A stretch of 64,000 nt of DNA from the NCBI RefSeq assembly GCF_032854445.1, contig NC_088307.1, forward strand, positions 10,602,001-10,666,000, written 5' to 3'. Position 1 is the stretch's first letter. Each line of letters begins with the position of its first letter. The stretch comes from Liolophura sinensis (lineage: Eukaryota; Mollusca; Polyplacophora; Chitonida; Chitonidae). The notes under the pieces were generated by a model. That model saw only the letters and a list, made by a program, of their open reading frames with translations. It was not told the DNA's origin and did no database searches. The translations under genes were made by a program, and so were the position numbers. This document shows positions 33,430 to 44,411 of this stretch, piece after piece.

Positions 33430-36340
33430 GATAATTATTGAACAACTGTATTAACAAAAAAAAAACAAATTTACTTTTACAAAACTCACATAGAAATGCA
33501 TCACTACACAAACCTATGATAACTATACAACAGTGTGAATAATATGTTGTGTGACACCTTCTGTCTCGTAGATTGTATCACTAATGTGGGTCAAATATTG
33601 TTAATTAAAAATCTTTTAACCTGGATTTAAATAAAGATGTGACACTGATTACTTTGAGGTTTGGAGGAAGCCTATTCCACTGCCTGGGGGGTGATGATCT
33701 GATGAAATGTGTGAATAGATTTGAAGTTAAAAAAGGTACATGGAGATTGAAAGAATAGGATCTGGTTGGGTAATTGTGAACGTCATATTGTCTTTTGAAC
33801 AGCTGTTGAAATTTGTGAGGAAGAGAGGGTGATTGGTGAGTGGATTTATGTGCGAGTAGCAAGGATGAGTATCTGTGTATTTGTGCAAGTGGGAGGATTT
33901 TGAGGTTCTTAAATATTGGAGCCGCAGGATCCAGTCATTGTAAGAAAGTGATGAGGCGGATGATGCAAATCTGCATTAGTGCAGAAACTTGTATCATCAG
34001 CAAATACTGCAAAATCCAGAATAACTGATGATGCTGTGATGCCAATAATGTACAATAAAAATAATATGGGACCGAGAATGGAGCCCTGGGGAACACCACA
34101 ATTTACGTTACGATATTTTGACATATTTCCCTCAAAGTGAACTGACTGGGATCGCCCGATGGATAGCTCTCGAACCACTGAGCGCTGTGAGCTGGACACT
34201 AATAGTATTCGAGGTTTTGTAGAAGGATTTTGTGGTTGACAGTGTCAAAAGCTTTTGACAAGTCAAGGAAAGACACGATAGAATGTTGTTTGGCGTCTCT
34301 GGCAACTACGAGGTAGTTGTACAGAGTGCACGCCGAGTGAGTAGTATAGTGCCCAGTTCTAAAACCAAATTGTTTGGGCGAAATGATGTCATTGGCTGTC
34401 AGAAAATCATTTATCATGTTTACAAGTTTTTCCATTATTTTCTCAGACTAGGTAATACTGAGATAGGACGGTAGGTTGTGATATCATTGGCGTCACCACA
34501 TTGAAAGATGGGGGTAATTTTTGCACATTTCAACGAAGACGGCATACAACCTGACATAAGGGACAAATTAACTATATGTGCCAGGGGAGTTAAAATATCT
34601 TTTTGCGATCACACATGCAAATGTCATTTAGCCTGGAGCTGATGACTTTAGACTGTGTACAGTGCTTTCAACCAGACCAGGCGAGACAGGAGAAAATTGA
34701 AAGGTTTCTTCTACAGGCTCACCAAGAACATCTGAGTAATGTTTAGGAATCGGGTGTATCTTAGCATCAAGACCGGAAATAATAGTCGAAAAAAGTCAAT
34801 AAATCCATTTATAGGAAATGACACTTTTATCTGAAACAGATAACCCATCAATATTAAAACATTTAGGCATGTTCTTGCATTTACCACGTTCCATTAGATC
34901 ATTCAATACTTTCCAAGTTCCTTTCATATTGTAATTTTGGCCGTTTAGTTTTTTTCGAAGTAATCCTCTTTCGAAAAACGGATCAAGTTGTTCAGTTTGT
35001 TCCTGTACGTCTTATATTTGACGCGAGTCGGTATATCAGTAGATTTCAAATACTTGCGATAAAGTTTGTTATTCTCGAATACAGACCGTAAAATACCTCG
35101 TGTGACCCAAAGTTAGTATGTTTCGATGGGCTGTCTATGGTCACAACAGGAAAGCATGTGCCGTATTTTATGGATAATTTCCCAGTAAAACAGGGTAAAG
35201 CCTCATTAACACTATCCGATGATAGAACGTCATGCCAGTCTATATTTTGAACATTTTCTTTAAAGAGATTGACTTGTTCTGGAGTCTTGTTTCGAAAAGA
35301 GTAAGTTGATGTTTCTTTCGAAAAAGCATTTGTCGAGAAAATATTGGATATAGGGAAATGGTCGGATAAAACTGTTAAAAATATACCGGAGAAATTGCGT
35401 TGAGCATGCAAGTTTGCAAAGATGTTATCTATAAAGGGTAGCAGACCAAGAACATACTCGAGTAGGTTTGGTAATGGAAGGAAAAAGGTAATGACACTTC
35501 ACCAGTTCAAAAAATCTGTTGATGGTAAATGGCTATCACACTTGAAAAAGTCTCTATTGAAGTCACCCAAGATAATACATTTTTTGTTTGCGGGTATATT
35601 ACGAAGGGTTATTGCTTAGTTTTTCATTAAAAAGACAAGCGTTTTTGCTTGAAGGGCGATAAATAATTCCAACAACATAAACATTTGACGGAGCAGCGAT
35701 CTCCACAAATAAAGACTCATATCCACAATCTTCATCGAAAAACGAAAGATCATCGCGTATCTTGCAAGACTCAAATGAACTATTAAAATAAAGTGCAACA
35801 CCTCCTCCCTTCCGTTTATCACGGGAGGCAGAATATAAAGTGTAGCCTGGCACTGAATATAAGCATTCGGTTAACGGGCTGAGCCAACTTTCCGAAAATC
35901 CAAGGACTGATTAAGATTGAGAGTATGGATAAAGCATGTAATTTCGTCAAAATTTTTTGCTAAGCTACAGGCATTTAAATGAAAGGTTGAAAACTGATTT
36001 TGATTATCATATTCGAGGGTTTCTAGGTGTTGAGTGAAACTTTTAGGGCTATAGTAGTTGGACAGGTGAGAGTCTAAATTACCCCAATAGGAAATTCCAT
36101 GTTCGTTGTCATCAGTATGTGCTTTAGATGCATCATAGTCATTCAGTTTAGTTGGATTGAAGCACATCTGGTTAATAATGTCAAGATTATGTGTTGGGAC
36201 GGTGGACGAGGCAGTTGATGATGAAGTAGGTGTTATGAAGGGAACATCATGGAATGGCAGGTGGGAGAATGAATTGTGAGGTGGAACATGCATAAAAGAG
36301 TCTGTGTCATTATCAATTTTAATTGAGTAATATGCCAATG
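33430..36340 (-). mobile_element. Decayed non-LTR retrotransposon (endonuclease + reverse transcriptase)
   Basis: A LINE that would copy itself by target-primed reverse transcription. On the minus strand the parts occur in order with frame changes between them. Start of an apurinic-type endonuclease (about 36338-35880: FSTFHLNACSLAKNFDE). Endonuclease core at 35853-35599 (GYTLYSASRDKRKGGGVALYF, VYVVGIIYRPSS). A linker at 35411-35046. Reverse transcriptase at 34435-34199 (SPKQFGFRTGHYTTHSA, SFLDLSKAFDTVNH) and 34199-33909 (CGVPQGSILGPILFLLY and FADDT, which carries the catalytic aspartates). C-terminal part to 33605 (PTRSYSFNLHVPFL, PPRQWNRLPP). At least five frame breaks make it inactive. A T/A-rich 3' UTR with an A-run at 33458-33468 (plus) follows. 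The motifs suggest the CR1/Jockey side of the LINE tree; the clade is not claimed. Confidence 0.88.
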
Positions 36341-36790
36341 ATTCTGTACAATTTTTTCACGTAAAAAAGCCGGGATGAGTGTTAATTGTATGTGTAAGGT
36401 ACATACAGAGAAATAATACATTTAAAACAATAATTAATGAACAAAGAAAGTGAAAAAACCGATTTGCAAAAGAGCCACTATATATACACAAAAAACATAA
36501 ATTAACCATACAGTTGTGTAGGATTTTCTACAAGTCACACGACAAGGTAAATGAACGTAATTAACATGAGGTGTCAACATAGAGTCGAAGACACATAGTC
36601 CTTGCAGTGTGGGATACAATGATAAGATACTGTGGGTTGAAAAGCGTGCACACACTGTGGCTACGACACGGGGGTCACGAACAGTGTCATGGCACATTTA
36701 ATACATGTACAAGCATAACAGATATAAGTACATGTGCACGTACGTGACAACGTACACGTAAAACAACCGAACATAAAGCCTACTGATTGA
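36341..36790. other. Between LINE and lectin gene
   Basis: Probably the LINE 5' region and the lectin 3' UTR; the boundary cannot be placed. An open frame at 36434-36697 (minus) has no known motif. Confidence 0.3.
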
Positions 36791-39700
36791 TTAGAATTCA
36801 CAAATATAGCTGTAAAAAGTATAATTGTACTGATCGTCCAATGCCCATTTACGGCTCCAGTAGCTCAGAGCTACAAAGTTGTCACTCGGATATTGAGGCT
36901 CAGTTCTATGCCAGTATGGACTTGAGATTAGTAGGTTTTTCCCACTCAACCACTTCATTGTGTCAGTAACCCAGTGAGCACCAATCCAGAACGGTCCTGT
37001 AGAAACAGAAAAAGACGGCAAACGTTTTCAGTCTAAGAGGGAAAAAAAAAACAAAAAGAAGAAAAGAGGGATAGGCCAAAATGCATGTATAAAAGGAATG
37101 ATTTTCAAAATGAATTTATTCTGAGGAATTTATTTGCTGTGCTATGCTGTTCACTCTTTCAACCAGATAGACGGATACGTTAACAATACAAAAGTGCTGC
37201 CGGAGTACGATGGGGAGTACGTAGGTGCACTAAACATCAGAGCTGATGTGGCTAGATGGTGTAGTATTTGACATTTGTGATCGTTCAGCCCTGATTATTT
37301 TAATTGACAGCGGTGATTGACCAACTGATCACTACAACTATAGCTAGTAAATTTATTCGTTTGATCCAGCGAAGGCAAAAACGGGGAAAACAAAACTTTA
37401 TCCAAGAAAAAATTTGCGTCATGGCGTCGATGACTACCTTCATTGACGAATCCTTGGGTAAAGCCGTAGTATTTCTCATCCGTGTCGAGAATGAGTAGAA
37501 AACCCCCTTTCGCGACGCAGGAGGCATTCGCGTCATTCCACCTGAGTACCTCTGAGTATGTTGCATAACAAATATCTATCTCATCTAGGTACGTCTTGTC
37601 GCTTGTACACGGGCGGCGTCCTGAGGGAACAATGATAGCGGAATTTATCGATAATTTTATTGGTTGATTGATTGACTGATTGATTGATTTATATGGAATT
37701 GATTGTCGTGAGCCATGATGCAAAGAGGCTACACTATAAAAGACTATAACAGAGTTAAGGAGAGCAGCGACAACGTAATAGTTGACAAATGGTCATGTAT
37801 TACCTGTGACATCCGGCCTCTTGTCTCGTAAAACTAATTTTCAAATGTTTAAACAGTAATATCATGGCTCACGCAGAATTAGGTAAAAACACTGCAGTGA
37901 TGTTTGTTATATTAGGCGTTATTATACAGAGGGCTCCAGAAGTCGTGCACCATCCAGGTTGAGGTTGAATGCTTGAGCTGCAGAGCGGTGTGTTGCTCCA
38001 TCTCTTCCAAACATAAACACCAATTCAACTCTTTCTTGTACTGTTAGTTTATTAGCCATAATTAACTCTGAAGAGAGAAAAATTAAAATCAGTATTAAAT
38101 CTTAAAGACAGAATAAAAATGAAAATCAGGATGGTGCACGACTTCAGTGACACCCTGTATAAGACGTTACTGTACCAGAAAACTCAATATGTTGGGTTGT
38201 CATGGCATTTAATATACAGCCACTGTAAAGCAATGTATAGGAACCAGGTCTCCGGAAGGCTTAGTCAATCTTGTTAAGTCGGTATAATAGTTTGATTAAA
38301 TGATTCAATCCTTCGAAACACACACGTGTGTCATTAACAAAAAAAAATGGACGTTCCAAGTCAATGAGTACAATGTCAATGACCAACACGACGCCCAACA
38401 CAAAGGAACAAAGAATTAAAAAGCATATAAGGTATGAAATTGGGACGGGACATTATACATGCTGGCTTCCTCTCCAGTCGTAAGTGGGAAGGTCTGCTAG
38501 TAGCCTGCGGATGGTCGTGGGTTCCCCCCGGGCTCTGCTCGGTTTCCTCCCACCTTTATGCTAGACGCCGTCGTATAAGTGAAATATTCTTGAGAATGGC
38601 ATAAAACGTCAAATAAATAAATAAATAACTCGATGATAAAATATCCCTTTGCAACTGTTCATGGATCTGTTCATGAATATAATGCCACTAGGCCCGGCGT
38701 TAGCGGAATTAGACACACTCATGAAGCAGTGTGACCCAAGATTCTGGGCGCTCTGTCACATTTACTTAGAAGAGAATTATACTCATTGTAAACCTTAAAG
38801 AAACTTAGAGTGAAGGCGTTTGATGGAAAACCTTGGGATACTAGTTTTTGCAGTAATAACTTGTGACGTAGATTGAAATCGTCACGCTTCACTCAGGATC
38901 TAACAAGCGCTACACTGTTAGAATTCCTAGTAAACTCTCGGCGATTACTGTATCTGTTTTACATATGTTGTGTAAATGTTTACCTTTTACAGTGTACATT
39001 CCAAGTTCACAAGATGCACTAATGGAATATTACTTGAATAGCAATCTGTTACACTGCTACTGTAACAATCGGTCACCATTCACATGTTCAGGTTGGGTGT
39101 ATCCCACTCTCCACCAAAATGGATGAACGTTTACATCTGGTCATGTAAGACGCTCGTGTTTTTTAAATTATGTATATAAAATTACCTACCTACTTTCTTA
39201 GATTTTTATATTTTAGATTTAAATGTATTATACAGGTTTGAATTCTGGGGTGTGCTGTCTGTTCATTATATGAACGGGGTCATGAACCTAGTTCACACCC
39301 AACCAGGGGAGTGAAGCATGGTCTGGTGGTTAAAGGTGCTTTTCTGTTGCAATAAGAAATGCGAGTAAAAATCCAGGATGGTCTCAGTGCATTTGTATAT
39401 TTGTATGGTGACAATATAAGAGATCGACGACGCTCTTGCAGCTGTATGCACGGTCTAACGATCGTTGAAAACCACTTGAATTCCACCAATATGTTCATCA
39501 CATCTGAAGAGGTTTGTCAGTAATTTGCCCAAGAACATTGCTTGACCCGGGGCACAATGGTTTCCTCCACTTGTAAAACAGACGGCCTTTTCATAATTGA
39601 AAAATTATTGATTAATGAATATTTTGAAAAGTAAATCCAACGCAACTTGATATTTAATGTCGAAATGATTATTTATTAGATTGGTGTTTTTACATCTCAC

Positions 39701-41244
39701 TAAACAATATCCCAGTTATATGACAGCAGCCATATGATGGTGTGAAGAAACCGGGCAGAGCCCACCAGAGAGGCTTCTAAGGAAACCGTACAGAGCCTGG
39801 GAAAACCCCCGACCAGTCTGTTGGCAGACTTTACGGTGAAGCAGTTGGATTTGTCACATTTGTTGTTTTCTCTAAAGAATTTTTCAGAGCATCATCAGAA
39901 CATGAACAAACCATCTGAACAAAGAAGACCCGAAGATGAATAAATCATCTGGTCATGAACAAAAAAGACCTGAACATGAAAAAATTAGAGAAAACGAACA
40001 AAACAGATCTGAACATGAATAAATCATCTGAACATGAACAAAGAAGACGTGAACACGAATAAATCATCTGAACATCCTACATCATGAACAAATTATCTGA
40101 AAATTAGAAAAGGGTGCCAGACGTGACCACGAATAAATCATCTGAACATCCTACATCATGAACAAGTCATCTGAAAATTAGAAAAGGGTGCCAGACCTGA
40201 CCACGAATAAATCATCTGAACATGAACAAAAAAGGACCTGACCACAAACAAGTCATGTGAACATAAACAGAAAAGATCTGACCACAAGCCAATCATGTGA
40301 ACATGAAAAAAAGAATACTTGATTAAGAGCAAATCATCTAAACATGAGCAGATAGACATAAACATGAATAAATCATCTGAACACGAAAACACCCTATATC
40401 ACAAATAAATCATCCGAACAGGAAACACCCTATATCGCCAATAAATCATGCGAACAGGAAAACACCCTATATCACAAATAAATCATCCGAACAGGAAAAC
40501 ACCCTATATCACGAATAAATCTTCTGAACAGGAAACACCCTATATCACGAATAAATCTTCTGAACACGAATACACCCTATATCACGAATAAATCTTCCCA
40601 ACAGGAAACACCCTATATCACGAATAAATCTTCTAAAAAAATAACAAAAAGAAGCCGAGGTCGTTAACACACCAGCGCGGCGCAAAGTCCCAGGAGCCTC
40701 TCACAAACGCGGTAGCTGTGAGTTCAAGTCCATCTGATGATGGCTTCCTCTCCTGCAGTACATTGGAAGCTCTTCCAGCAGCCTGCTGTTGGTCGTGGAT
40801 TAGAAAAAGTGAACAGTAAGAATGAAAGTATTGCCATAGCATTTCGAGTAACCGGAAGTTATTTTTCCGAGGAAGCAATCAATGCCCAAAACTGATTATT
40901 ACAACAAACATACTTACTAACAAGTGCAGGTGATCCTCCAGTGCTCGTGTAATAAGATCCTTCAGTCATCTTGTAATAAGATCCTCCAATGCTGTTAAAG
41001 AAACTAAGATCATAACCCGTTGAATGAAATGACAGACAACTGGTGTCTGAAATACAATTCACGGCATCTTTTATCAAACACGATGAGGACTCTCCACAAC
41101 TTCCGCCCTTTATTGTTTTATCAGGCAGCCTGATGCCTCTCTTGCTGAAATCACGCCAGAAACGGTAACTCCGTTCATTTTGGGTTTTTTTGATGCAGAT
41201 AGAGTAAAACCATTCAGCATTAGAGGCACGAGCCAGAGAAACAT
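36791..41244 (-). CDS. Secreted C-type lectin-like protein, three exons, frame break in exon 1
   Basis: Exon 1 (41244-40918): ATG opens MFLWLVPLMLNGFTLSAS, a good signal peptide. The frame stops at 41110-41112, but the next frame carries SCGESSSCLIKDAVNCISD and TSCLSF, a Cys pattern like PAN/apple domains, up to a GTAAGT donor in phase 1. A one-base shift near the A-run at 41112-41125 would join them. Exon 2 (37620-37438), acceptor TTCCCTCAG, begins the CTLD: CYATYSEVLRWNDANASC, GGFLLILDTDEKY; donor phase 1. Exon 3 (36996-36791), acceptor TTTCTACAG: PFWIGAHW, WHRTEPQYPSDNFVAL, YSYICEF, stop. Phases match at both joins and the outer CTLD disulfide is present. The inner cysteine pair is absent (NFV where NCV is usual), and neither EPN nor WND stands in its usual place, so calcium-dependent sugar binding is doubtful. 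The exon 1 link is inferred; exons 2-3 are firm. Confidence 0.75.
37760..37905 (+). repeat. Dispersed repeat family F copy
   Basis: AATAGTTGACAAATGGTCATGTATTACC, GGCCTCTTGTC and GCAGAATTAGGTAAAAACACTGCAGTGATG align with 56640-56830. It lies 20 bases upstream of the second MITE, in the lectin gene. Confidence 0.55.
37927..38157 (-). mobile_element. Tc1/mariner-type MITE, copy 2
   Basis: A 231-bp sister of 8082-8315 in the same orientation, flanked by TA at 37925-37926 and 38158-38159. The inner part of the inverted repeats (GAAGTCGTGCACCATCC and complement) is perfect; the outer bases of the left end have changed (CAGAGGGCTCC). Located in the large intron of the lectin gene. Confidence 0.85.
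38455..38625 (+). mobile_element. SINE family A, 5'-truncated
   Basis: CATGCTGGCTTCCTCTCCAG through CCTGCGGATGGTCGTGGG, CTCGGTTTCCTCCCACC, the central domain and an AAATAAATAAAT tail. In the lectin intron. Confidence 0.9.
38626..39299. other. Lectin intron, no recognised feature
   Basis: AT-rich intronic sequence with no repeat I can name. Confidence 0.35.
39300..39625 (+). mobile_element. Diverged tRNA-derived SINE of another type
   Basis: A tRNA-like start (AGCATGGTCTGGTGGTTAAAGG), a middle with no family-A match, then CCCGGGGCACAATGGTTTCC, CCACTTGTAAAACAGACGGCC and ATAATTGAAAAATT, which resemble a worn family-A central domain. Confidence 0.4.
39668..39840 (-). mobile_element. SINE family A, diverged
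   Basis: ATTTATTAGATTGGTGTTTTTACATC, CCAGTTATATGACAGCAGCCA, GAAACCGGGCAGAGCCC, then a duplicated GAAACCGTACAGAGCCTGG segment. Confidence 0.75.
39890..40640 (+). repeat. Minisatellite array, ~20- to 40-bp units
   Basis: The first part uses ATGAACAAATCATCTGAAC-type units of about 20 bases. From 40380 the unit changes to GAACAGGAAAACACCCTATATCACGAATAAATCTTCT (about 36 bases). It sits in the large lectin intron. Confidence 0.88.
40660..40805 (+). mobile_element. SINE family A, 5' half
   Basis: CCAGGAGCCTCTCACAAACGCGGTAGCTGTGAGTTCAAGTCC, GATGGCTTCCTCTCC, CAGCAGCCTGCTGTTGGTCGTGG; the 3' half is missing. Confidence 0.85.
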
Positions 41245-41329
41245 ACTAGTTCCGGAAATGAGACGTTTGTAAGTCCAGTTCCTTCCGTCTTTTTTTCTTG
41301 TTGTTTTCTTTGGCCTGTAAAACAAGAAA

Positions 41330-42845
41330 TGTTCCTTGTTTTGTTTTCACATGGACAGTAGACATAAATGTGGTCTATATGCTGCGCAAAGGTTACAACC
41401 GCCTGTCATGTTGGCAAAGAAGGATGTCACTACTCATACAAAATTTATAATCTCGTTTCCTTTCGAATTCTAATCGCAGAAGCCAAACACGCCGTTAGAA
41501 TTGCCTGCTGTTACTGTTACACCCACAGAACATGTTTATAATATACAGGTCGCTGTTATGTTTTGCACATATGGAAATTCTTTTCAAATCTCTTTACTGA
41601 TGTTTTCATTGGCAGGCATTTTGTGTCATCACGTTAAAATCGATGTGTATAGAAAATTGGCTTTCAGCCATAGAAATATCAACAGAGATACAAACACTCT
41701 ACCAAGATTGTTGTTCGGGTGGCAAATATTATCAGGCAATGTATGAAATCAAAAGTCGGCGTGTTTTCTCTAAGATCCCTGGAGTATTTATAAATGTGCA
41801 TTCAATACTTTCTAACAACATTATAACACCTTTAGATGGATAAGCTCAAATTTTAAATCAAGGTTCGTGTCTCCAGCAACTTCGATCGCAAGACAAAAGC
41901 ATGTGTGTCAAAATGGTAGAACTAGTATCTCTTGAACCTGCGGTATGACATGATTTGGCGATAGAAAATAAATAAAAGTAAATACTATATACTGTACATT
42001 TCTGTTTGAAGACCGTTCTGGCATACATTAACTTAAGTCAGAAACTCCGCTACAACTGAAATGTTTAGCTCTTAGGGTTTGGTATGGTAAAACGGGGAAC
42101 GGTAGCCTTGACAGTCCTCTCTACTCTCACCCTCAAGATCGTCAACGAAGAGAAAAATAAATACAGATTTCATGGCACATGTCTCTACCTACCGATGAAA
42201 TACGGAATAGTTGATTCACACCATCGCGTGCAGTCTGATGTAAACATGTATGTACACATCACGTGACAGCTTTAGATCAACGGTTTTAGTGTCTACAAGT
42301 AAATAACTATGGAAATCAATATGGTTATCTGAAATAACAAAGGTTTGAAAACTGACCGACCCTCGCTGACGGACCAAGGGGAAACGACTCTACAATGCTT
42401 GTATATCTAATTTATTATAGCACTGGGCATGCAGTTATTAACTTTAAACTTTGTCATGTTCTGTTTGCACATGTAGCACCACTACTGGATGTCTCAAAAT
42501 CACGATAAAGAACAACAACAGCAACAAAGAAGTTTTTAAGGTTTCAAATTATGAAACCCTGATTTTTAACCAGGCTGCAGTCGTTCAAATGTGTTTGAAT
42601 TTGTATTATCGCTTTGTCTGGACAATGGTCACTTCTAAACACATGAGAAAAATATGGCCCTTAATGAGTTACAAGATTTACTTCGCATTTAATCGGTAGA
42701 GGGCCGATTCTTGATGTGCTCATAACGTCAAGGTGTGCATGCGCTGATCTGAAATTATATGTTGCGTGACATCTATAGGGTGTGCGAAGCATCCTTGTTA
42801 TTTGACTACTTCGCAAATAATGGAAAGTATCACATGGAAATTATA
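41330..42845. other. 1.5-kb stretch upstream of the lectin gene
   Basis: No exon-like segment, SINE or transposon motif. It should include the lectin promoter, but no convincing TATA box or start site was identified. Confidence 0.35.
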
Positions 42846-42849
42846 AACT

Positions 42850-43200
42850 TAAACTTAACATACGTGTACGTATTATAAATGTACTCAGTGTAAATACGTT
42901 ACATTTTACATTTTCTCGTTGGGAATACGTCATATTATACATGCACTCAGCGTAAACGTGTCACATTATACATGTACTCAGTGTGAACACGTCACATTAT
43001 ACATGTACTCAGTGTGAACACGTCACATTATACATGTACTCAGTGTGAACACGTCACATTATCCATGTATTCAGTGTAAACACGTCACATTATACACACT
43101 TGTACTCAGTGGGAACACCTCACACTATACATAAATGTATACTCGATGTGAACACGTTACATTATACATGTACTCAGTGTAAACACGTCACATTGCACCT
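42850..43200 (+). repeat. 31-bp minisatellite
   Basis: About ten units of CACGTCACATTATACATGT + ACTCAGTGTGAA (31 bases); the middle units are nearly identical, the outer ones vary in length. Confidence 0.9.
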
Positions 43201-43884
43201 GGCTAAAATGAGCTGATGTAGTAACAATAACAACTAATAACAACTAGATATGAAACCGAAGGGCATTTTTTTTTCGGGGAAGTTATTTGCCGTGCTGTCG
43301 CTATCGTATTATATCTATTGCAGCGTTATGGTGGGAGGAACTATCTGCAAGTTGTTGGAGGACCTTATTTACCCATTGGAACCCATGGTTTGGTTTCGCT
43401 TACACCAGCAAATCTGAAATATTTATACCACAGAGTAAGGCACTTCATCGCTATGTATTTCACCCGCCTATTCCTTGAATAATGTTAAACCACAGTTTTA
43501 CTTACACCAGCTTTACCTGCTTAACACCTGTGGTGTATAACTCCGGAGTTATATACCTCGCTTTTTTCGCTTTCATGCAGTTTGGTGCTGGTGAAGCGGG
43601 ATTCGATCTTGCCACTTCACAGCACCCAGGGCCTGAGGTATTTTAACATGTAAAGGCCTCAAAATTGAATGAAGGAACAACAAGACAAGAGCTTGATTCG
43701 CACTCGCCATTTCACTGGTTCTAGGGGCCTGGGCTTGAGATTTTTTAAAAGAAGTAAAGGCCTCAGACGGAAATAAAGGAACAAGACAATGTCCTTAGCG
43801 AGAGTACTATAAGGCGATAAAGCCAATGTAATACGACATGCATGCTTAAGAACTGTGGCACGACATATCATTGCCAGATTTTTT
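43201..43884. other. Stretch with no recognised gene
   Basis: GCAGCGTTATGGTGGGAGGAAC near 43320 is a short SINE A remnant. Two copies of a TAAAGGCCTCA segment (43652, 43756) suggest a small local duplication. Nothing else recognised. Confidence 0.35.
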
Positions 43885-44018
43885 TTCTTTTGATTATTTG
43901 ATTGGTGTTTTGATTAGTGTGTTACGCCGTAGTCAAGAATATTTCACTTATACGACGGCGGCCAGCATTGTGGTCGGAGAGAAACCGGGCAGAGCCCACG
44001 GCCGTCTGCAGCACTGCC
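43885..44018 (-). mobile_element. SINE family A, 3' part
   Basis: A doubled ATTGGTGTTTTGATTAGTGTGTTACGCCG, the central domain, GAAACCGGGCAGAGCCCACGGCC, then a break. It lies just beyond the 3' end of the SnoaL-like gene. Confidence 0.85.
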
Positions 44019-44093
44019 AGATATGATTAGTGTATTTTGCCCCATAGAAACAGTTGTACAAAAGTCGGAAAAAACTTGAGCTTGACTATGCTT

Positions 44094-44099
44094 TTTATT
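44094..44099 (-). terminator. Polyadenylation signal AATAAA
   Basis: AATAAA on the minus strand, 52 bases after the stop codon of the SnoaL-like gene (44152). The position suits a short 3' UTR. Confidence 0.6.
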
Positions 44100-44151
44100 A
44101 CCATCGAAAGCATCTCTGATGGCGAAGTACAATTACAACTGCCCAGGTTGG

Positions 44152-44316
44152 TTACGCTCCAGGTAAATTAGAGACGCCGTACTGAATGTAGTATGTTCCG
44201 TCTATTATCTTCCAAAGGATAATATCTCTGAAAGAATAAAAGCACGCTTCAATGAGTTTACTGTAAGGCGACGTGTACTTGGTTCTTTATATTCATCATT
44301 TGGTATATTTATTTGG

Positions 44317-44411
<95 letters not shown>

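Noticed and set aside
37295-37437. Continuation of lectin exon 2 to a stop at 37295
   Set aside because: The CTLD homology stops exactly at the GAAG|GTAGTC donor, and the second half of the domain is found after a proper acceptor at 36996 in the matching phase.
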